Of a DNA stretch of 64,000 bases, positions 16,526 through 25,591 are shown one piece after another (the first letter of the stretch is position 1; every line of letters starts with the position of its first letter). Position numbers and translations under genes: made by a program. Under the pieces are notes generated by a model. The model was not told the DNA's origin and made no database searches. It was given only the letters and a program-made list of their open reading frames with translations. Location of the stretch: the NCBI GenBank assembly GCA_021792555.1, contig JAJYUL010000004.1, positions 62,001 through 126,000 on the forward strand, read 5' to 3'. The DNA is from Pseudomonadota bacterium (GTDB taxonomy: Bacteria; Pseudomonadota; Gammaproteobacteria; Steroidobacterales; Steroidobacteraceae).

Positions 16526-17773
16526 TCAGTCCCTCCAGCCGGCGAGCCGCTCGGCGAACACCTGCATGAAGCGATTGGCGCGCTCCCCGTCCATGACCCG
16601 ATGATCGATGGTCAGGGTCGCATAGCAGCGCGGCCGGATCTCGATACGCTCCTCGTCCCCGACCTGCACGACCACGGGACGCTTCTCCAGCTTGCCGACA
16701 CCGAGGATCGCCGCCTGGCCGGGATACAGAATGATGGGCGTGGCAAACAGGCTGCCGCTCACCCCGTGGTTCGAGAGGGTGAAGGTGCCTCCGCGCACGT
16801 CCTGCGGGGTCAGCCGTCCCTCGCGCGCGCGCTGCACCAGCGTCTCGATGCCCCGGGCGGTCTGCTCCAGGTCCAACGCTTCGGCGCCGCGCAGCACCGG
16901 CGCCACCAGACCCTCCGGCGCGGCGGTGCCGATGCCGAAGTTCACCGTCTCGTAGATCTCGAGCGCCTCATCGCCCCAGCGGCTGTTGGCCTCCGGCACC
17001 GCGCCGATGGCCGCCACGGCCGCGCGCACGAAATACGCCGTCAGCGTCAACGACACGCCGCGGCCCGCAAACTCCTGGCGATGCCGCTGGCGGTGCTCGA
17101 GCACCGCCCCGAGGTCGATCTCGAACACGGTCGTGACGTGCGGGGCGGTGTGCAGCAGGCTCTCGACCATACGCGCCGCGATGCGCCGGCGCACCGCCGT
17201 GTGCGGCACCCGGCGCACCGCGATGGCGGACTCGGCGCACGCAGCGGCTTCGCCCGTCTGCGGCGCAACGGCGGCAGCCGGGCCGCTCGCCGGCGTGTGC
17301 TGCAGCACATCGTCCACGGTGATCCGTCCGCCCTCGCCCGTGCCGCGCACCTGCCCCGGATCGAGCCCGCGCTCGCTGAGCAGGCGGCGCACCGCGGGAC
17401 TGAGTCGCTCCCGATCCGCCGCGCGCGCGCGGCCGGCTGGGGCGGCCGCTGCGGCTGCGGCGGCCGGTGCAGCCGCACGTGCCGCGGCTCGCTGCGGCGC
17501 AGCGTGATCGGAGGGCTCCTCGGCCGCAGCTGGCCTGATCCGTCCCAGCAGCTCCCCCGGAGCCACCTCCTCGCGCTCGCCTTTGATGATTTCGGCGAGC
17601 ACGCCCGAGGCCGGCGCAGCCACCTCGACGGTGACCTTGTCGGTCTCCAGCTCGATGAGCGGCTCGTGCTCGCTCACGCTCTGCCCGACGGCCTTCAGCC
17701 AGCGCAGCACCTGCGAGCGGGTGCCTTCCTCCTGCTCCTCGGGCGCGCGGATCTCCATCGACTGCTCCGACAT
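16526..17773 (-). CDS. bkdB: Branched-chain 2-oxoacid dehydrogenase E2 (dihydrolipoyllysine acyltransferase)
   Basis: This 415-residue protein has a lipoyl domain (1-80) with the modified lysine in ELETDKVTVEV (Lys46). A Pro/Ala-rich linker and a peripheral-subunit binding domain (LSPAVRRLLSERG, then GTGEGGRITVDDVL) follow. The catalytic domain ends with the active-site DHRVMDG. It transfers the acyl group from E1 to CoA. The start at 17773 is 2 bases after the E1 stop. No E3 (dihydrolipoamide dehydrogenase) follows; the shared E3 must be elsewhere. Branched-chain specificity is inferred from the fused E1 and the Lrp-type regulator. Confidence 0.88.
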   Translation of the reverse strand: MSEQSMEIRAPEEQEEGTRSQVLRWLKAVGQSVSEHEPLIELETDKVTVEVAAPASGVLAEIIKGEREEVAPGELLGRIRPAAAEEPSDHAAPQRAAARAAAPAAAAAAAAPAGRARAADRERLSPAVRRLLSERGLDPGQVRGTGEGGRITVDDVLQHTPASGPAAAVAPQTGEAAACAESAIAVRRVPHTAVRRRIAARMVESLLHTAPHVTTVFEIDLGAVLEHRQRHRQEFAGRGVSLTLTAYFVRAAVAAIGAVPEANSRWGDEALEIYETVNFGIGTAAPEGLVAPVLRGAEALDLEQTARGIETLVQRAREGRLTPQDVRGGTFTLSNHGVSGSLFATPIILYPGQAAILGVGKLEKRPVVVQVGDEERIEIRPRCYATLTIDHRVMDGERANRFMQVFAERLAGWRD

Positions 17774-17775
17774 GA

Positions 17776-19887
17776 CTACAGGCTCGCCAGCGCGCGGATC
17801 GCGCGCGTGATGGACTCGACGCCGGGCACGGCCGCATCGAGCAGCACCGGCGCATGCGGGCTCGGGATGTCCGGCATGGTCAGCCGCTCGACCGGCGCCT
17901 CCAGCGTAAAGAACGCCTCCTTGGCGAGCACCGCGGCCACCTCGGCGCCGAATCCGGCGGTCAGGTTGTCCTCGTGCACGATCAGGCAGCGGCGGGTCTT
18001 GCGCACCGACTCGAGCACCGCCTCGCGGTCCCACGGCGAGAGCGTGCGCAGATCCAGGATCTCGGCATGAACCCCTGAGGCATCGGCAGCGAGCTCACAA
18101 CGCTCGACCATCGCGCCCCAGGTGACGACCGTCAGCTCCTCCCCCGCGCGCACCGTCCGCGCCACGCCGAAGGGAACGACGTATGCATCACCCGGATAAG
18201 GACGGCGCGCCGAGGCGCCGTCGAGCAGCGCTCGATGCTCGAAGAAGATCGTCGGCTCGTTGCCGCGCAGCGCGGCGCGCAGCAGACCGACGGCGTCTTC
18301 GGCGTTCGACGGCACGGCCACACGCCAGCCGATCCCGTGCACCCAGGCGACCTCGTTGGTCTGGCTGTGCCATGGATCGCCGCACTTGAAGAACCCGCCC
18401 GGCACGCGCACCACCATGGGCGCGGCGAAGCGGTTGGCGGTGCGCCAGCGCATGGTGCCGCAGTCGTTGAGCTGCTCGGTGGCCGGATCGGCGTATTTGC
18501 GGAACTGGATTTCCGCCACCGGCAGCAGGCCCGCGAGCGCCATGCCAACGGCGCGCCCGATGATGCCCTCCTCGGAGAGGCTGGTGTCGAACACCCGCGC
18601 CGCGCCGTGCTTGTCCTGCAGCCCGAGCGTCGCGCCGTGCACGCCGCCCTTCGGTCCCACATCCTCGCCGAAGACCATCATGCGCGGATTGAGGGCGAGC
18701 TCGACATCGAGCGTGCGGCGGATCGCCGTCAGCATGTTGATGCGCGCCGGCTCGGGCTGCGGCCGCTCGGTCGTGGGCGCGAACGCGAGGCCGAGCGGAG
18801 CGAGCCCGCCCTGCTCCTGCAGCTCGGCGCGCCCCTCGGCGTCGCGTTCGGTGAACACGTGCCGGGTGAGCCGCGCCGGATCCGGCAGCGGGCGCTTCAG
18901 CGCCCGCTCGACCGCCTGCTCGACATCGCGCTGCGCCTCGGCGCCGATCTGCCGCCACTCGCTCTCGCTCATGCGCTGCGGGACGAGATAGCGCTGCAGC
19001 CGCTGCAGCGGATCGTTGGCGCGCTCGCGCGCGATGGTCTCAGGCGTCTTGTAGGTCTGGGTGTCCTGGCCGGAATGTCCGCTCAGGCGCGGCACCGTCA
19101 GGCGCAGCAGCGCGGGTGCGCGCTGATCGCGCACGAAGCGCACTGCCGCGCCGATGCGCTCGGCGGCGATGCGCGGATCGGCCCCGTCGCCCTCAAAGAT
19201 CGTCAGGCCCGAGAACGAGCGCAGGTTGGCGGCGATATTGCCGCCCGGGGTCTGCATGCGCGAACTCACCGAGATGCCGAACCCGTTGTCCTCGATGTAG
19301 ATCAGCATCGGCAGCTGCAGCGTGGTCGCCATCGTGAGCGCCGACCAGAACCCGGCGGTCGCCACCGAGGCATCGCCGCCGAGCACCACCGCGATGCTGC
19401 GCGCGTAGCTGGCATCGCCCAGCGTGTCGCGGTGATAGCCGATCGCCTGCGCCCAACCGGCCGCCGGCGTGTACTGGGCGCCGACACCGCCGCAGGCGGG
19501 CAGCACGGTCGCGCCGCCTCGGCCCGGCTTGTTGAACACCACGCCGATGTCGCGGCCGTCGCTGAACGCCCCGGAGCGCGCCAGGGGACCGGCGGCGGCC
19601 TCCTCGAGATCCACCCCGAGCGCGAGCATCATCGGGCGGGAGCGGTAGTAGACCGTGACGGCGTCGTGCGGATCGGTCAGCTCGAGGCCGAGCAGGATCT
19701 GCGCCAGATCGTGCCCGCGCGCCGAGAACTGGTAGAGCACCTGGCGCGCCGGCAGGAGCCGGGTCTCCTCGATGTCATCGAGCGCCCGCGAGCGCTGCAG
19801 CAGGCGCGTCACCCGCCGCCAGTCGGGCTGGGCAAGGGGCGCCGGATCGCGCCCGGCGAGCGCCGTGGGAGAGGCTGAGACCGCCAT
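17776..19887 (-). CDS. Branched-chain 2-oxoacid dehydrogenase E1, alpha and beta subunits fused
   Basis: The 703-residue polypeptide contains the whole E1. The alpha part (about 1-345) has YYRSRPMMLALG and the thiamine-diphosphate motif GGDASVATAGFWSAL ending in EDNGFGISV. The beta part (about 365-703) begins at INMLTAIRRTLDVEL and holds FGEDVGPKGGVHGAT and RVPGGFFKCGDPWHSQ. It decarboxylates branched-chain 2-oxoacids (Val/Leu/Ile catabolism) and loads E2. In most proteobacteria the two halves are separate genes; fused forms are known but less common. ATG 19887 has GGAG 7 bases upstream and replaces a longer frame opening at 19938. Confidence 0.88.
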   Translation of the reverse strand: MAVSASPTALAGRDPAPLAQPDWRRVTRLLQRSRALDDIEETRLLPARQVLYQFSARGHDLAQILLGLELTDPHDAVTVYYRSRPMMLALGVDLEEAAAGPLARSGAFSDGRDIGVVFNKPGRGGATVLPACGGVGAQYTPAAGWAQAIGYHRDTLGDASYARSIAVVLGGDASVATAGFWSALTMATTLQLPMLIYIEDNGFGISVSSRMQTPGGNIAANLRSFSGLTIFEGDGADPRIAAERIGAAVRFVRDQRAPALLRLTVPRLSGHSGQDTQTYKTPETIARERANDPLQRLQRYLVPQRMSESEWRQIGAEAQRDVEQAVERALKRPLPDPARLTRHVFTERDAEGRAELQEQGGLAPLGLAFAPTTERPQPEPARINMLTAIRRTLDVELALNPRMMVFGEDVGPKGGVHGATLGLQDKHGAARVFDTSLSEEGIIGRAVGMALAGLLPVAEIQFRKYADPATEQLNDCGTMRWRTANRFAAPMVVRVPGGFFKCGDPWHSQTNEVAWVHGIGWRVAVPSNAEDAVGLLRAALRGNEPTIFFEHRALLDGASARRPYPGDAYVVPFGVARTVRAGEELTVVTWGAMVERCELAADASGVHAEILDLRTLSPWDREAVLESVRKTRRCLIVHEDNLTAGFGAEVAAVLAKEAFFTLEAPVERLTMPDIPSPHAPVLLDAAVPGVESITRAIRALASL

Positions 19888-19920
19888 GGGACCGCTCCGG
19901 AACTGCAAGGTGAATTCACG

Positions 19921-19951
19921 AAGCCTATGCCTCATCACACGAAATAGGCTT
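19921..19951. promoter_or_regulatory. Perfect 8-bp inverted repeat between the E1 gene and the Lrp-type regulator (candidate operator)
   Basis: AAGCCTAT (19921-19928) and ATAGGCTT (19944-19951) are exact complements 15 bases apart, 34-64 bases upstream of the E1 start. Lrp/AsnC regulators bind such spaced dyads in the shared region of divergent genes. A weak forward promoter, TTGCTC-N18-CAATAT (19959-19988), for the regulator lies next to it. Confidence 0.6.
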
Positions 19952-20020
19952 GCCTTTATTGCTCATTTGTCCGCCGCTCTGGCAATATCCTTTCTCTCCG
20001 GAGCCCATTTGGAGCCTGCC

Positions 20021-20488
20021 GTGGCACGCCCTCTCGATCGACTCGACCGGCGGATTCTCGAGACGCTGCAGCTCGAGGCCCGCATCACGAACCAGGAGCT
20101 GGCCAAGCGCGTGGGCCTCTCGCCCGCCCCGTGCTGGCGGCGGCTGAAGCGCCTGGAGTCCGAAGGGGTCATCGCCGGCTACGCGACGCTGCTCTCGGCG
20201 CCCGCGATCGGTCTGCCCGTGCAGGCCTACGCGCTGGTGTCGCTCGAGAATCACCACGCCGACACCGTGGCCGCCTTCGATCGGCTCGTGCGCGAGCGGA
20301 GGGAGGTGCTCGAGTGCCACTCCATGAGCGGCACGAATGATTACCTGTTGCGCATCGTGGCGGCGAGCATGGAGGCGTACGAGCACTTCCTATCCACCCA
20401 CCTGCTGCAGCTCGCCTCGGTCCGCTCGGTCAACACCAGCTTCGTGCTGCGCACCAAGAAGTTCACCACGCAGCTGCCGCTCGGCTGA
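20021..20488 (+). CDS. Lrp/AsnC family transcriptional regulator (BkdR-like by context)
   Basis: The 155-residue protein has an N-terminal helix-turn-helix (LDRLDRRILETLQLEARITN, then LAKRVGLSPAPCWRRLKRLE). A RAM ligand-binding domain ends in LECHSMSGTNDYLLRIVAA and SVNTSFVLRTKKF. The GTG start at 20021 has GGAG 6 bases upstream and puts the DNA-binding domain at the usual distance from the N-terminus. It is divergent from the fused E1 gene, which matches bkdR of pseudomonads, an activator of branched-chain dehydrogenase responding to branched-chain amino acids. That role is inferred from position. Confidence 0.88.
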   Translation: MARPLDRLDRRILETLQLEARITNQELAKRVGLSPAPCWRRLKRLESEGVIAGYATLLSAPAIGLPVQAYALVSLENHHADTVAAFDRLVRERREVLECHSMSGTNDYLLRIVAASMEAYEHFLSTHLLQLASVRSVNTSFVLRTKKFTTQLPLG

Positions 20489-20498
20489 GCGGCGCCGC

Positions 20499-21848
20499 TC
20501 AGGAGCCGCTCGGCCGAGCGCTCGCGCCGAACAGGCGCCGGCCGAAACGAAACAACGGCCAACCGGTGAGGAAGATCGCGCCGCCGCCGAGCGCAAGTGC
20601 CGGCTGCAGCACCGCCACCCGCACCGCCACGGTGAGCAGACAAAGAATGTAGAACGCCGGCAGCAGCGGATAGCCGCGCATCGCAAAGCCGCCCTCGCCT
20701 TGCGCGCCGCGGCGCAGCACGAACAGAGTCGACGCGACCACGGCGAGCGTCACCGTATCGACCAGAATGACGTAATCGAGAAGCTTGGCGAACGAGCCGA
20801 GCACAAGCGCCGGCACCAACATCGTCGCACCGAAGAACAGCAGGCCCGCCTCCTGCGCCTGGGTGCGGGCATTGACCTTGCCAAGGGCCTGCGGCAGCAC
20901 CCCGTCCTCGGCCATCGCATAGAAGGTGCGCGGCATGTGCACGATGGTCGCATTGACGAAGCCGGCGGCCGAGAAGAACACCACGACCGAAACCACCGCC
21001 TTGCCCGCCGCTCCGAACAGCGCGCCGGTGAGCGCCGCGGCGACCAGGGGCGAGTCCGCCACGCCGCCCGCCCCGAGCACGTGTTGGTAGGCGAGATTCA
21101 GCAGCAGGTACAACGTCACCACGGTCAGCACACCGGCGGCAATCGCGAGCGGGAAGCGCCCGCGCGCGTCCTTCAGGTCCGCCCCGAGATTCATCGTCAG
21201 GTGATAGCCGCCGTAAGCGTAAAAGCACGGCACCAGCGCCGTGGCAAGCCGCAGCGGCCACGGCCCCTGCGCTGCACTATGCGGACCCGCGGCGAGCGGG
21301 GCCCGCCGTGCCAGGGCGAACGCGGCGATCACCAGGGCCGCCATGAGCGCGATCTTAAGCAGCGAGAGCACGTTCTGCGCGCGCGCCCCCAGGCTCACGC
21401 CGCGGTAATTGAACGCCAGCAGCACCAGCATGGTCGCGCAGGCGAGCGCAAGCGTCGCGTGCGCATTCACGTAGCGGGCCGGCAGCAGCATCGGGCCGAG
21501 GTAATCGGCGCCGATGAACGCCACCCCCGCCGCACCCGCTCCCTGCATGATGGTCTGCGACCAATTGAGCATGAAGGCGAGCGCGGGGTGATAGCAGTCC
21601 GCGACCACGCGGTAGTAGCCGCCCGCGCGCGGATGGCGCACGCCGATCTCGGCGAACACGAACGCGCCGATCAGACTGACGGCCCCGGCGAGGATCCAGG
21701 CGGTGAAGAACAGCATCGAGCCGCCGGCAGCGCGCGCCACGATGGCCGGCGTGCGGAAGATCCCGATGCCCACCACCAGGCTGAAGACCACCATGGCGGT
21801 GTCGAAGGTCGAGAGCCGCGGCTCGATGCGGGCCGCCTCACCCATCAC
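20499..21848 (-). CDS. APC superfamily amino acid permease
   Basis: This 449-residue protein has about 12 hydrophobic segments. The first carries the APC signature (FSLVVGIGIFRTPAIVARAAGG), and family positions follow in AEIGVRHPRAGGYYRV and FYAYGGYHLTMNLGADLKD. It imports amino acids across the inner membrane; the substrate cannot be read from sequence. Its start overlaps the end of the aminotransferase gene by 11 bases, so the two form one operon. It converges on the Lrp-type gene. Confidence 0.88.
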   Translation of the reverse strand: MMGEAARIEPRLSTFDTAMVVFSLVVGIGIFRTPAIVARAAGGSMLFFTAWILAGAVSLIGAFVFAEIGVRHPRAGGYYRVVADCYHPALAFMLNWSQTIMQGAGAAGVAFIGADYLGPMLLPARYVNAHATLALACATMLVLLAFNYRGVSLGARAQNVLSLLKIALMAALVIAAFALARRAPLAAGPHSAAQGPWPLRLATALVPCFYAYGGYHLTMNLGADLKDARGRFPLAIAAGVLTVVTLYLLLNLAYQHVLGAGGVADSPLVAAALTGALFGAAGKAVVSVVVFFSAAGFVNATIVHMPRTFYAMAEDGVLPQALGKVNARTQAQEAGLLFFGATMLVPALVLGSFAKLLDYVILVDTVTLAVVASTLFVLRRGAQGEGGFAMRGYPLLPAFYILCLLTVAVRVAVLQPALALGGGAIFLTGWPLFRFGRRLFGASARPSGS

Positions 21849-23106
21849 CGAAGCACTCGCTCAGCGCCGCGGCGAGGCGCCGAAACTGGCCGAGGTCGTT
21901 GTACAGCTGCGCCGAGATGCGCAGCAGCGGCGCCGGCTCGGGAAACAGCCACGTCTCGATGCCGCGCGCGCGGAACCAGCCGTGCAGCTGCCGGCAATCG
22001 AGTCCTTCGGCCGGCGCGCCCCGCCGCGGTGCGGGCAGCACGATCGAGGCCATCGAGCCGATCATGCTCTCGGGACACGGCGGCGCGACACCGAGCGCAT
22101 CGAGCAGCACCGCGCGCGCCGCGAGCGCGAGCGCGCGATTGCGCGCCATCAGCTCCGGCCAGCCGCCGGGAAGCGCCGCGCCGAGGTGCTCCAGGGCGGC
22201 CGGGATGCACAGCCACGGCGTCGGGTCACAGGTGCCGGTCCAGTCGAACTCCGCGCGCAGGCCGCCCCCGTAGCCGTGACTGATGACCGTCGGATGGATG
22301 CATGCGTGACGGTCGGCGCGCACGTGCAGAAACGCCGCGCCCTTCGGCGCGCACAGCCACTTGTGGGCATTGCCCGTGTAGTAGGCCGCCCCGATGCGGC
22401 GCAGATCGAGCGGCACCATGCCGGGGGCATGGGCGCCGTCGATGAGCGTATCGACGCCGCGGGCGCTCAGCTCACTCACCAGGCGCTCGACCGGCAGGAC
22501 GAGCGCCGTCGGACTGGTGACGTGATCCACAAGCGCCAGGCGCGTGCGCGGCGAGACGGCCGCAAGCACTGCCGCGGACACTTCGTCCTCAGTTCGCAGC
22601 GGAAACGGCACAGGGGCCGTCACCACCCGCGCGCCGGCCCGCGCCGCCACGAACTCCGCGCTCTTGCGGCAGGCGCCGTAGGTCTGACTGGTCAGCAGCA
22701 GCTCATCGCCAGGCTCGAGCGTGAGTGAGCGCAGCACCGCGTTCACCGCGGTCGTGGCGTTCGGGACGAACACCACATCGGCGCCATCGGCGCCGATGAA
22801 GCGCGCGAGCGTCGCACGCGCCGCATCGAGACGTCCCGCGAGCGCGCCGTCGAGGAAATCCACCGGCTCGCGCTCCATCTCGGCGCGCAGGCGCGCCTGC
22901 ACGCGCAGCACCGCCGCCGGGCAGGCGCCGAAGGAGCCGTGGTTGAGGTAGAGGACCTTCGGGTCGAGCCTAAAGAGCGAGGCGAAGCGATCGGACGGGG
23001 CGGGACGGTCCACGCGATGCTCCACGGCCGGATTGACTGCGCGCAGTGTCGCAGGGCGTTGGGCTCGCGCACAAGTCGATTTCGCCGCACCGCCGGCACA
23101 CCTCAC
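21838..23106 (-). CDS. Class V aminotransferase-fold PLP enzyme (isopenicillin N epimerase / cysteine desulfurase-like)
   Basis: A fold-type I PLP enzyme with up to 422 residues. LYLNHGSFGACPAAVL opens the domain at about residue 52. VFVPNATTAVNAVLRSL, the Asp in LIDGAHAPGMVPLDL and the PLP lysine in TGNAHKWLCAPKGAAFL follow. This group includes isopenicillin N epimerase-like proteins of mostly unknown substrate. Coupling to an amino acid permease suggests amino acid metabolism. The start is uncertain: the GTG at 23106 lacks a good ribosome site, and a GTG at 23025 is also possible. Confidence 0.82.
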   Translation of the reverse strand: MRCAGGAAKSTCARAQRPATLRAVNPAVEHRVDRPAPSDRFASLFRLDPKVLYLNHGSFGACPAAVLRVQARLRAEMEREPVDFLDGALAGRLDAARATLARFIGADGADVVFVPNATTAVNAVLRSLTLEPGDELLLTSQTYGACRKSAEFVAARAGARVVTAPVPFPLRTEDEVSAAVLAAVSPRTRLALVDHVTSPTALVLPVERLVSELSARGVDTLIDGAHAPGMVPLDLRRIGAAYYTGNAHKWLCAPKGAAFLHVRADRHACIHPTVISHGYGGGLRAEFDWTGTCDPTPWLCIPAALEHLGAALPGGWPELMARNRALALAARAVLLDALGVAPPCPESMIGSMASIVLPAPRRGAPAEGLDCRQLHGWFRARGIETWLFPEPAPLLRISAQLYNDLGQFRRLAAALSECFGDG

Positions 23107-23172
23107 CTTGCTCAGCCCGTGGCGCTACAATCGGCAGCGTCGATGCCTCGCCGTCTTCGAACCGAGGAACCG

Positions 23173-23232
23173 ATGTCTGCCCGTGACACGATCATCCGCG
23201 CTCCGCCCGCCCTGCCGGCAGCCTCCGAATGA
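23173..23232 (+). CDS. 19-codon ORF translationally coupled to ABC permease (leader or remnant)
   Basis: An ATG with GAGGA about 5 bases upstream opens a 19-residue frame (MSARDTIIRAPPALPAASE). Its TGA overlaps the permease ATG as ATGA. A candidate -10 box TACAAT lies at 23126-23131. The first ten residues look like the start of an ABC ATPase, a gene that often precedes such permeases, so this may be what is left after an internal deletion. It could equally be a leader peptide. Whether it is expressed is unknown. Confidence 0.35.
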   Translation: MSARDTIIRAPPALPAASE

Positions 23233-24392
23233 ATCATTGGTCGCTGATCTGGGCAAACCTCACTCGGCGCAGGGCGCGCTTCATCTTCACGCTCCTCTCG
23301 GTCATTTTCGCGTTCGCGCTGTTCGGTGTCCTGCTCGCATTGCGCCAGGCCTTCAATGCCGGCCCGCGCTTCGAGCGCGTCGCGCGGCTGCTGACTTTCA
23401 ACGCAGTGTCGCTCGCCGTGCAGTTGCCGCTCGCCGATGCGCGCCAGATCGGCGCGGTGCCGGGCGTGCGCGCCGTCGATGCGCAGGCTTGGTTCGGCGG
23501 CTACTTCCGCGAACCCAGCAATGCGATTTACGCGCTCGCCGTGCAGGCGCGGCCATATCTGCAGGTCTACCCGCTATTGCAGCTGCCGCGCGCGCAGCGG
23601 CGTGCCTGGCTTGCCGATCGCCGCGGGGTGCTGATCGGCAGGGATCTCGCCAGACGCTACCGGTGGCGGATCGGCGCGCAGATTCCCTTGCGCTCGAGCA
23701 TCTGGCGCAACCGCGACGGGACGAACAGCTGGCAGGTGATCGTTGCGGGGATAGTGAGCAGCCCTGGCGGCAGGCAGAACAACCTGCTGCTGTTGCACTA
23801 CCGATACCTGGATGATGCGCGCACGTTCGCCAACGGCACGGCGAGCTTCTTCGTGCTGCGCATCGCCCATCCCGGGGAGGCGGACCGCATCGGCCGCGCG
23901 ATCGATGCGCTGTTCGCGAACTCCCCGGAGCAGACCCGCACCGCGCCCGAGGCGGCCTTCGTGCGCGACTTCACCAGCCAGTTCGGCGACATTGCCGCCA
24001 TCGTGTCGGCAGTGGTAAGCGCGGTGTTCTTCACGATGCTGCTCGTCACGGGCAACACCATGACGCAGTCGGTGCGCGAGCGGCTGCGGGAATTCGCGCT
24101 GCTGCGCTCGCTCGGCTTCGGCACGCGGCGGCTCTGCGCGCTCATCCTGTTGGAATCCATGACCGTCACCGCACTCGGCGGCGCCCTCGGCCTCGCCGGG
24201 GCGTATGCGCTCGTGGCGAGCTTCAGCGGCATCTCCGCTGCGCTGCTGGAGTTCCTGCCCGGATTGCGCGTACCGTCTGCGGCCCTGCCCCTGGGCGGCG
24301 CGTTCATGCTGCTGCTCGGCGCGCTCGCGGCGATCCTGCCCATCGTCACGCTGCTGAATGCGCCGGCTGCGGCCGGCCTGCGCGAGGGCTGA
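23229..24392 (+). CDS. ABC transporter permease, FtsX/MacB-like (first of a pair)
   Basis: This 387-residue protein has an N-terminal membrane helix (RARFIFTLLSVIFAFALFGV), a periplasmic domain (about 40-250) and three C-terminal helices. These carry the FtsX-family core (TMTQSVRERLREFALLRSLG, then ALILLESMTVTALGGALGLA). It belongs to the LolC/MacB-type permeases, which mechanically move lipoproteins or other substrates instead of importing solutes. The next gene encodes the partner permease 1 base downstream, but no ATPase gene is adjacent. Confidence 0.85.
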   Translation: MNHWSLIWANLTRRRARFIFTLLSVIFAFALFGVLLALRQAFNAGPRFERVARLLTFNAVSLAVQLPLADARQIGAVPGVRAVDAQAWFGGYFREPSNAIYALAVQARPYLQVYPLLQLPRAQRRAWLADRRGVLIGRDLARRYRWRIGAQIPLRSSIWRNRDGTNSWQVIVAGIVSSPGGRQNNLLLLHYRYLDDARTFANGTASFFVLRIAHPGEADRIGRAIDALFANSPEQTRTAPEAAFVRDFTSQFGDIAAIVSAVVSAVFFTMLLVTGNTMTQSVRERLREFALLRSLGFGTRRLCALILLESMTVTALGGALGLAGAYALVASFSGISAALLEFLPGLRVPSAALPLGGAFMLLLGALAAILPIVTLLNAPAAAGLREG

Positions 24393-24393
24393 G

Positions 24394-25575
24394 GTGCCTT
24401 GGCTGCGGCAAACCCTGCTCACGAGCGCGCACAGCCTCGGCACGCTCGGGCGACGGCTCGACTCCTCCCTCGCCGCGCTATTCGGCTTCGCCGGAGTGGT
24501 GCTCGTGCTGCTCGCGGTGCTCTCGATCCGCAGCGGGTTCCGCGCCACGCTTGCGGCGAGCGGCTCGCCGGACATCGCGATCGTGCTGCACGGCGGGGCC
24601 GGAACCGAGGTCAACAGCGTGCTCGGCGAGCAGCTGATCCCCGTGATCGCCCAGGCGCCCGGGATCGCGCGCTCGGGAGGGGAGCGGCTCATCTCCCCGC
24701 AGCTGCTCACCCAGGTGAGCCTCACCAAACGCCTCACCGGCACCATGGCGGAGGTCTCCTTCCGCGGCGTCACGCCGCAGGCGCTGCGGATCGATCCGCG
24801 CCTGCGCATCGTGCGCGGCCGGATGTTCACCCCGGGGCTCGATGAGATCATCGTCGGGGCCGACGCGGAGCGCGACTTCCGCGGCCTGCGGGTGGGCAAC
24901 GTGCTGCATGCCGGGCCCTACCGCTGGCGCGTGGTCGGAGTGTTCGTCGACGGCGGCGGGCTGCACGACTCGGAGCTCTGGACGAGCCTGCCGGTCCTGC
25001 AGGGCGCGTACCACCGGGGCAGCTCGTTCAGCTCGCTCTACGTGCGGCTGCGCTCGAGCGCTGCGTTCGGGCGCTTCAAGCGCTTTCTCACCGCCAACCC
25101 GCGGCTCGACGTCAGCGTGCAGCGCGAAAGCGCCTACTTCGCCGCCCAGGCCCGCAACCTTGCGTTGTTCATCGACATCGTCGGCGGCGCCATCGCGCTG
25201 CTCATGGGCGGCGGCGCGGTGTTCGGCGCCGTCAACACGATGTACACGGCCGTGGCGGTGCGCGCCCGCGAGATCGCCACGCTGCGCGCGCTCGGATTCG
25301 CCCGCTCGGCGGTGCTGTGCTCGGTGCTGCTCGAGTCCGCGGCCCTCGCCGCCGTCGGCGGGCTCGGCGGCGCGGCGCTCGCCTATGCGCTCTTCAACGG
25401 CTTTCGCGCCACGACCTACAACCAGTTCAGCGTCGTCGCCTTCCGCTTCGCCGTCACGCCGCACCTGATCGTCCTCGGCATCCTGTACGCGCTCGCGCTC
25501 GGGATCGCCGGCGGTGCGCTGCCGGCGGTGCGCGCCGCGCGATTGTCGATCGCCGCGGGGCTGCGGCCGCAGTAG
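24394..25575 (+). CDS. ABC transporter permease, FtsX/MacB-like (second of a pair)
   Basis: The 393-residue paralog of the preceding permease has an N-terminal helix near LFGFAGVVLVLLAVLSI and a periplasmic domain with LRIDPRLRIVRGRMFTPG. The C-terminal FtsX core has NTMYTAVAVRAREIATLRALG. The GTG at 24394 is used because it has GAGGG upstream and follows the previous stop by one base; an in-frame ATG at 24358 would lie inside the first gene. The two should form a heterodimer needing an ATPase encoded elsewhere. The gene converges on the thiolase. Confidence 0.85.
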   Translation: MPWLRQTLLTSAHSLGTLGRRLDSSLAALFGFAGVVLVLLAVLSIRSGFRATLAASGSPDIAIVLHGGAGTEVNSVLGEQLIPVIAQAPGIARSGGERLISPQLLTQVSLTKRLTGTMAEVSFRGVTPQALRIDPRLRIVRGRMFTPGLDEIIVGADAERDFRGLRVGNVLHAGPYRWRVVGVFVDGGGLHDSELWTSLPVLQGAYHRGSSFSSLYVRLRSSAAFGRFKRFLTANPRLDVSVQRESAYFAAQARNLALFIDIVGGAIALLMGGGAVFGAVNTMYTAVAVRAREIATLRALGFARSAVLCSVLLESAALAAVGGLGGAALAYALFNGFRATTYNQFSVVAFRFAVTPHLIVLGILYALALGIAGGALPAVRAARLSIAAGLRPQ

Positions 25576-25591
25576 ACGCAGGCGCGGCCCT

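Noticed and set aside
16526-18034. Longer E2 start extending upstream into the E1 gene
   Set aside because: The extra 87 residues overlap E1 coding sequence and lack lipoyl-domain character; the ATG 2 bases after the E1 stop fits the family.
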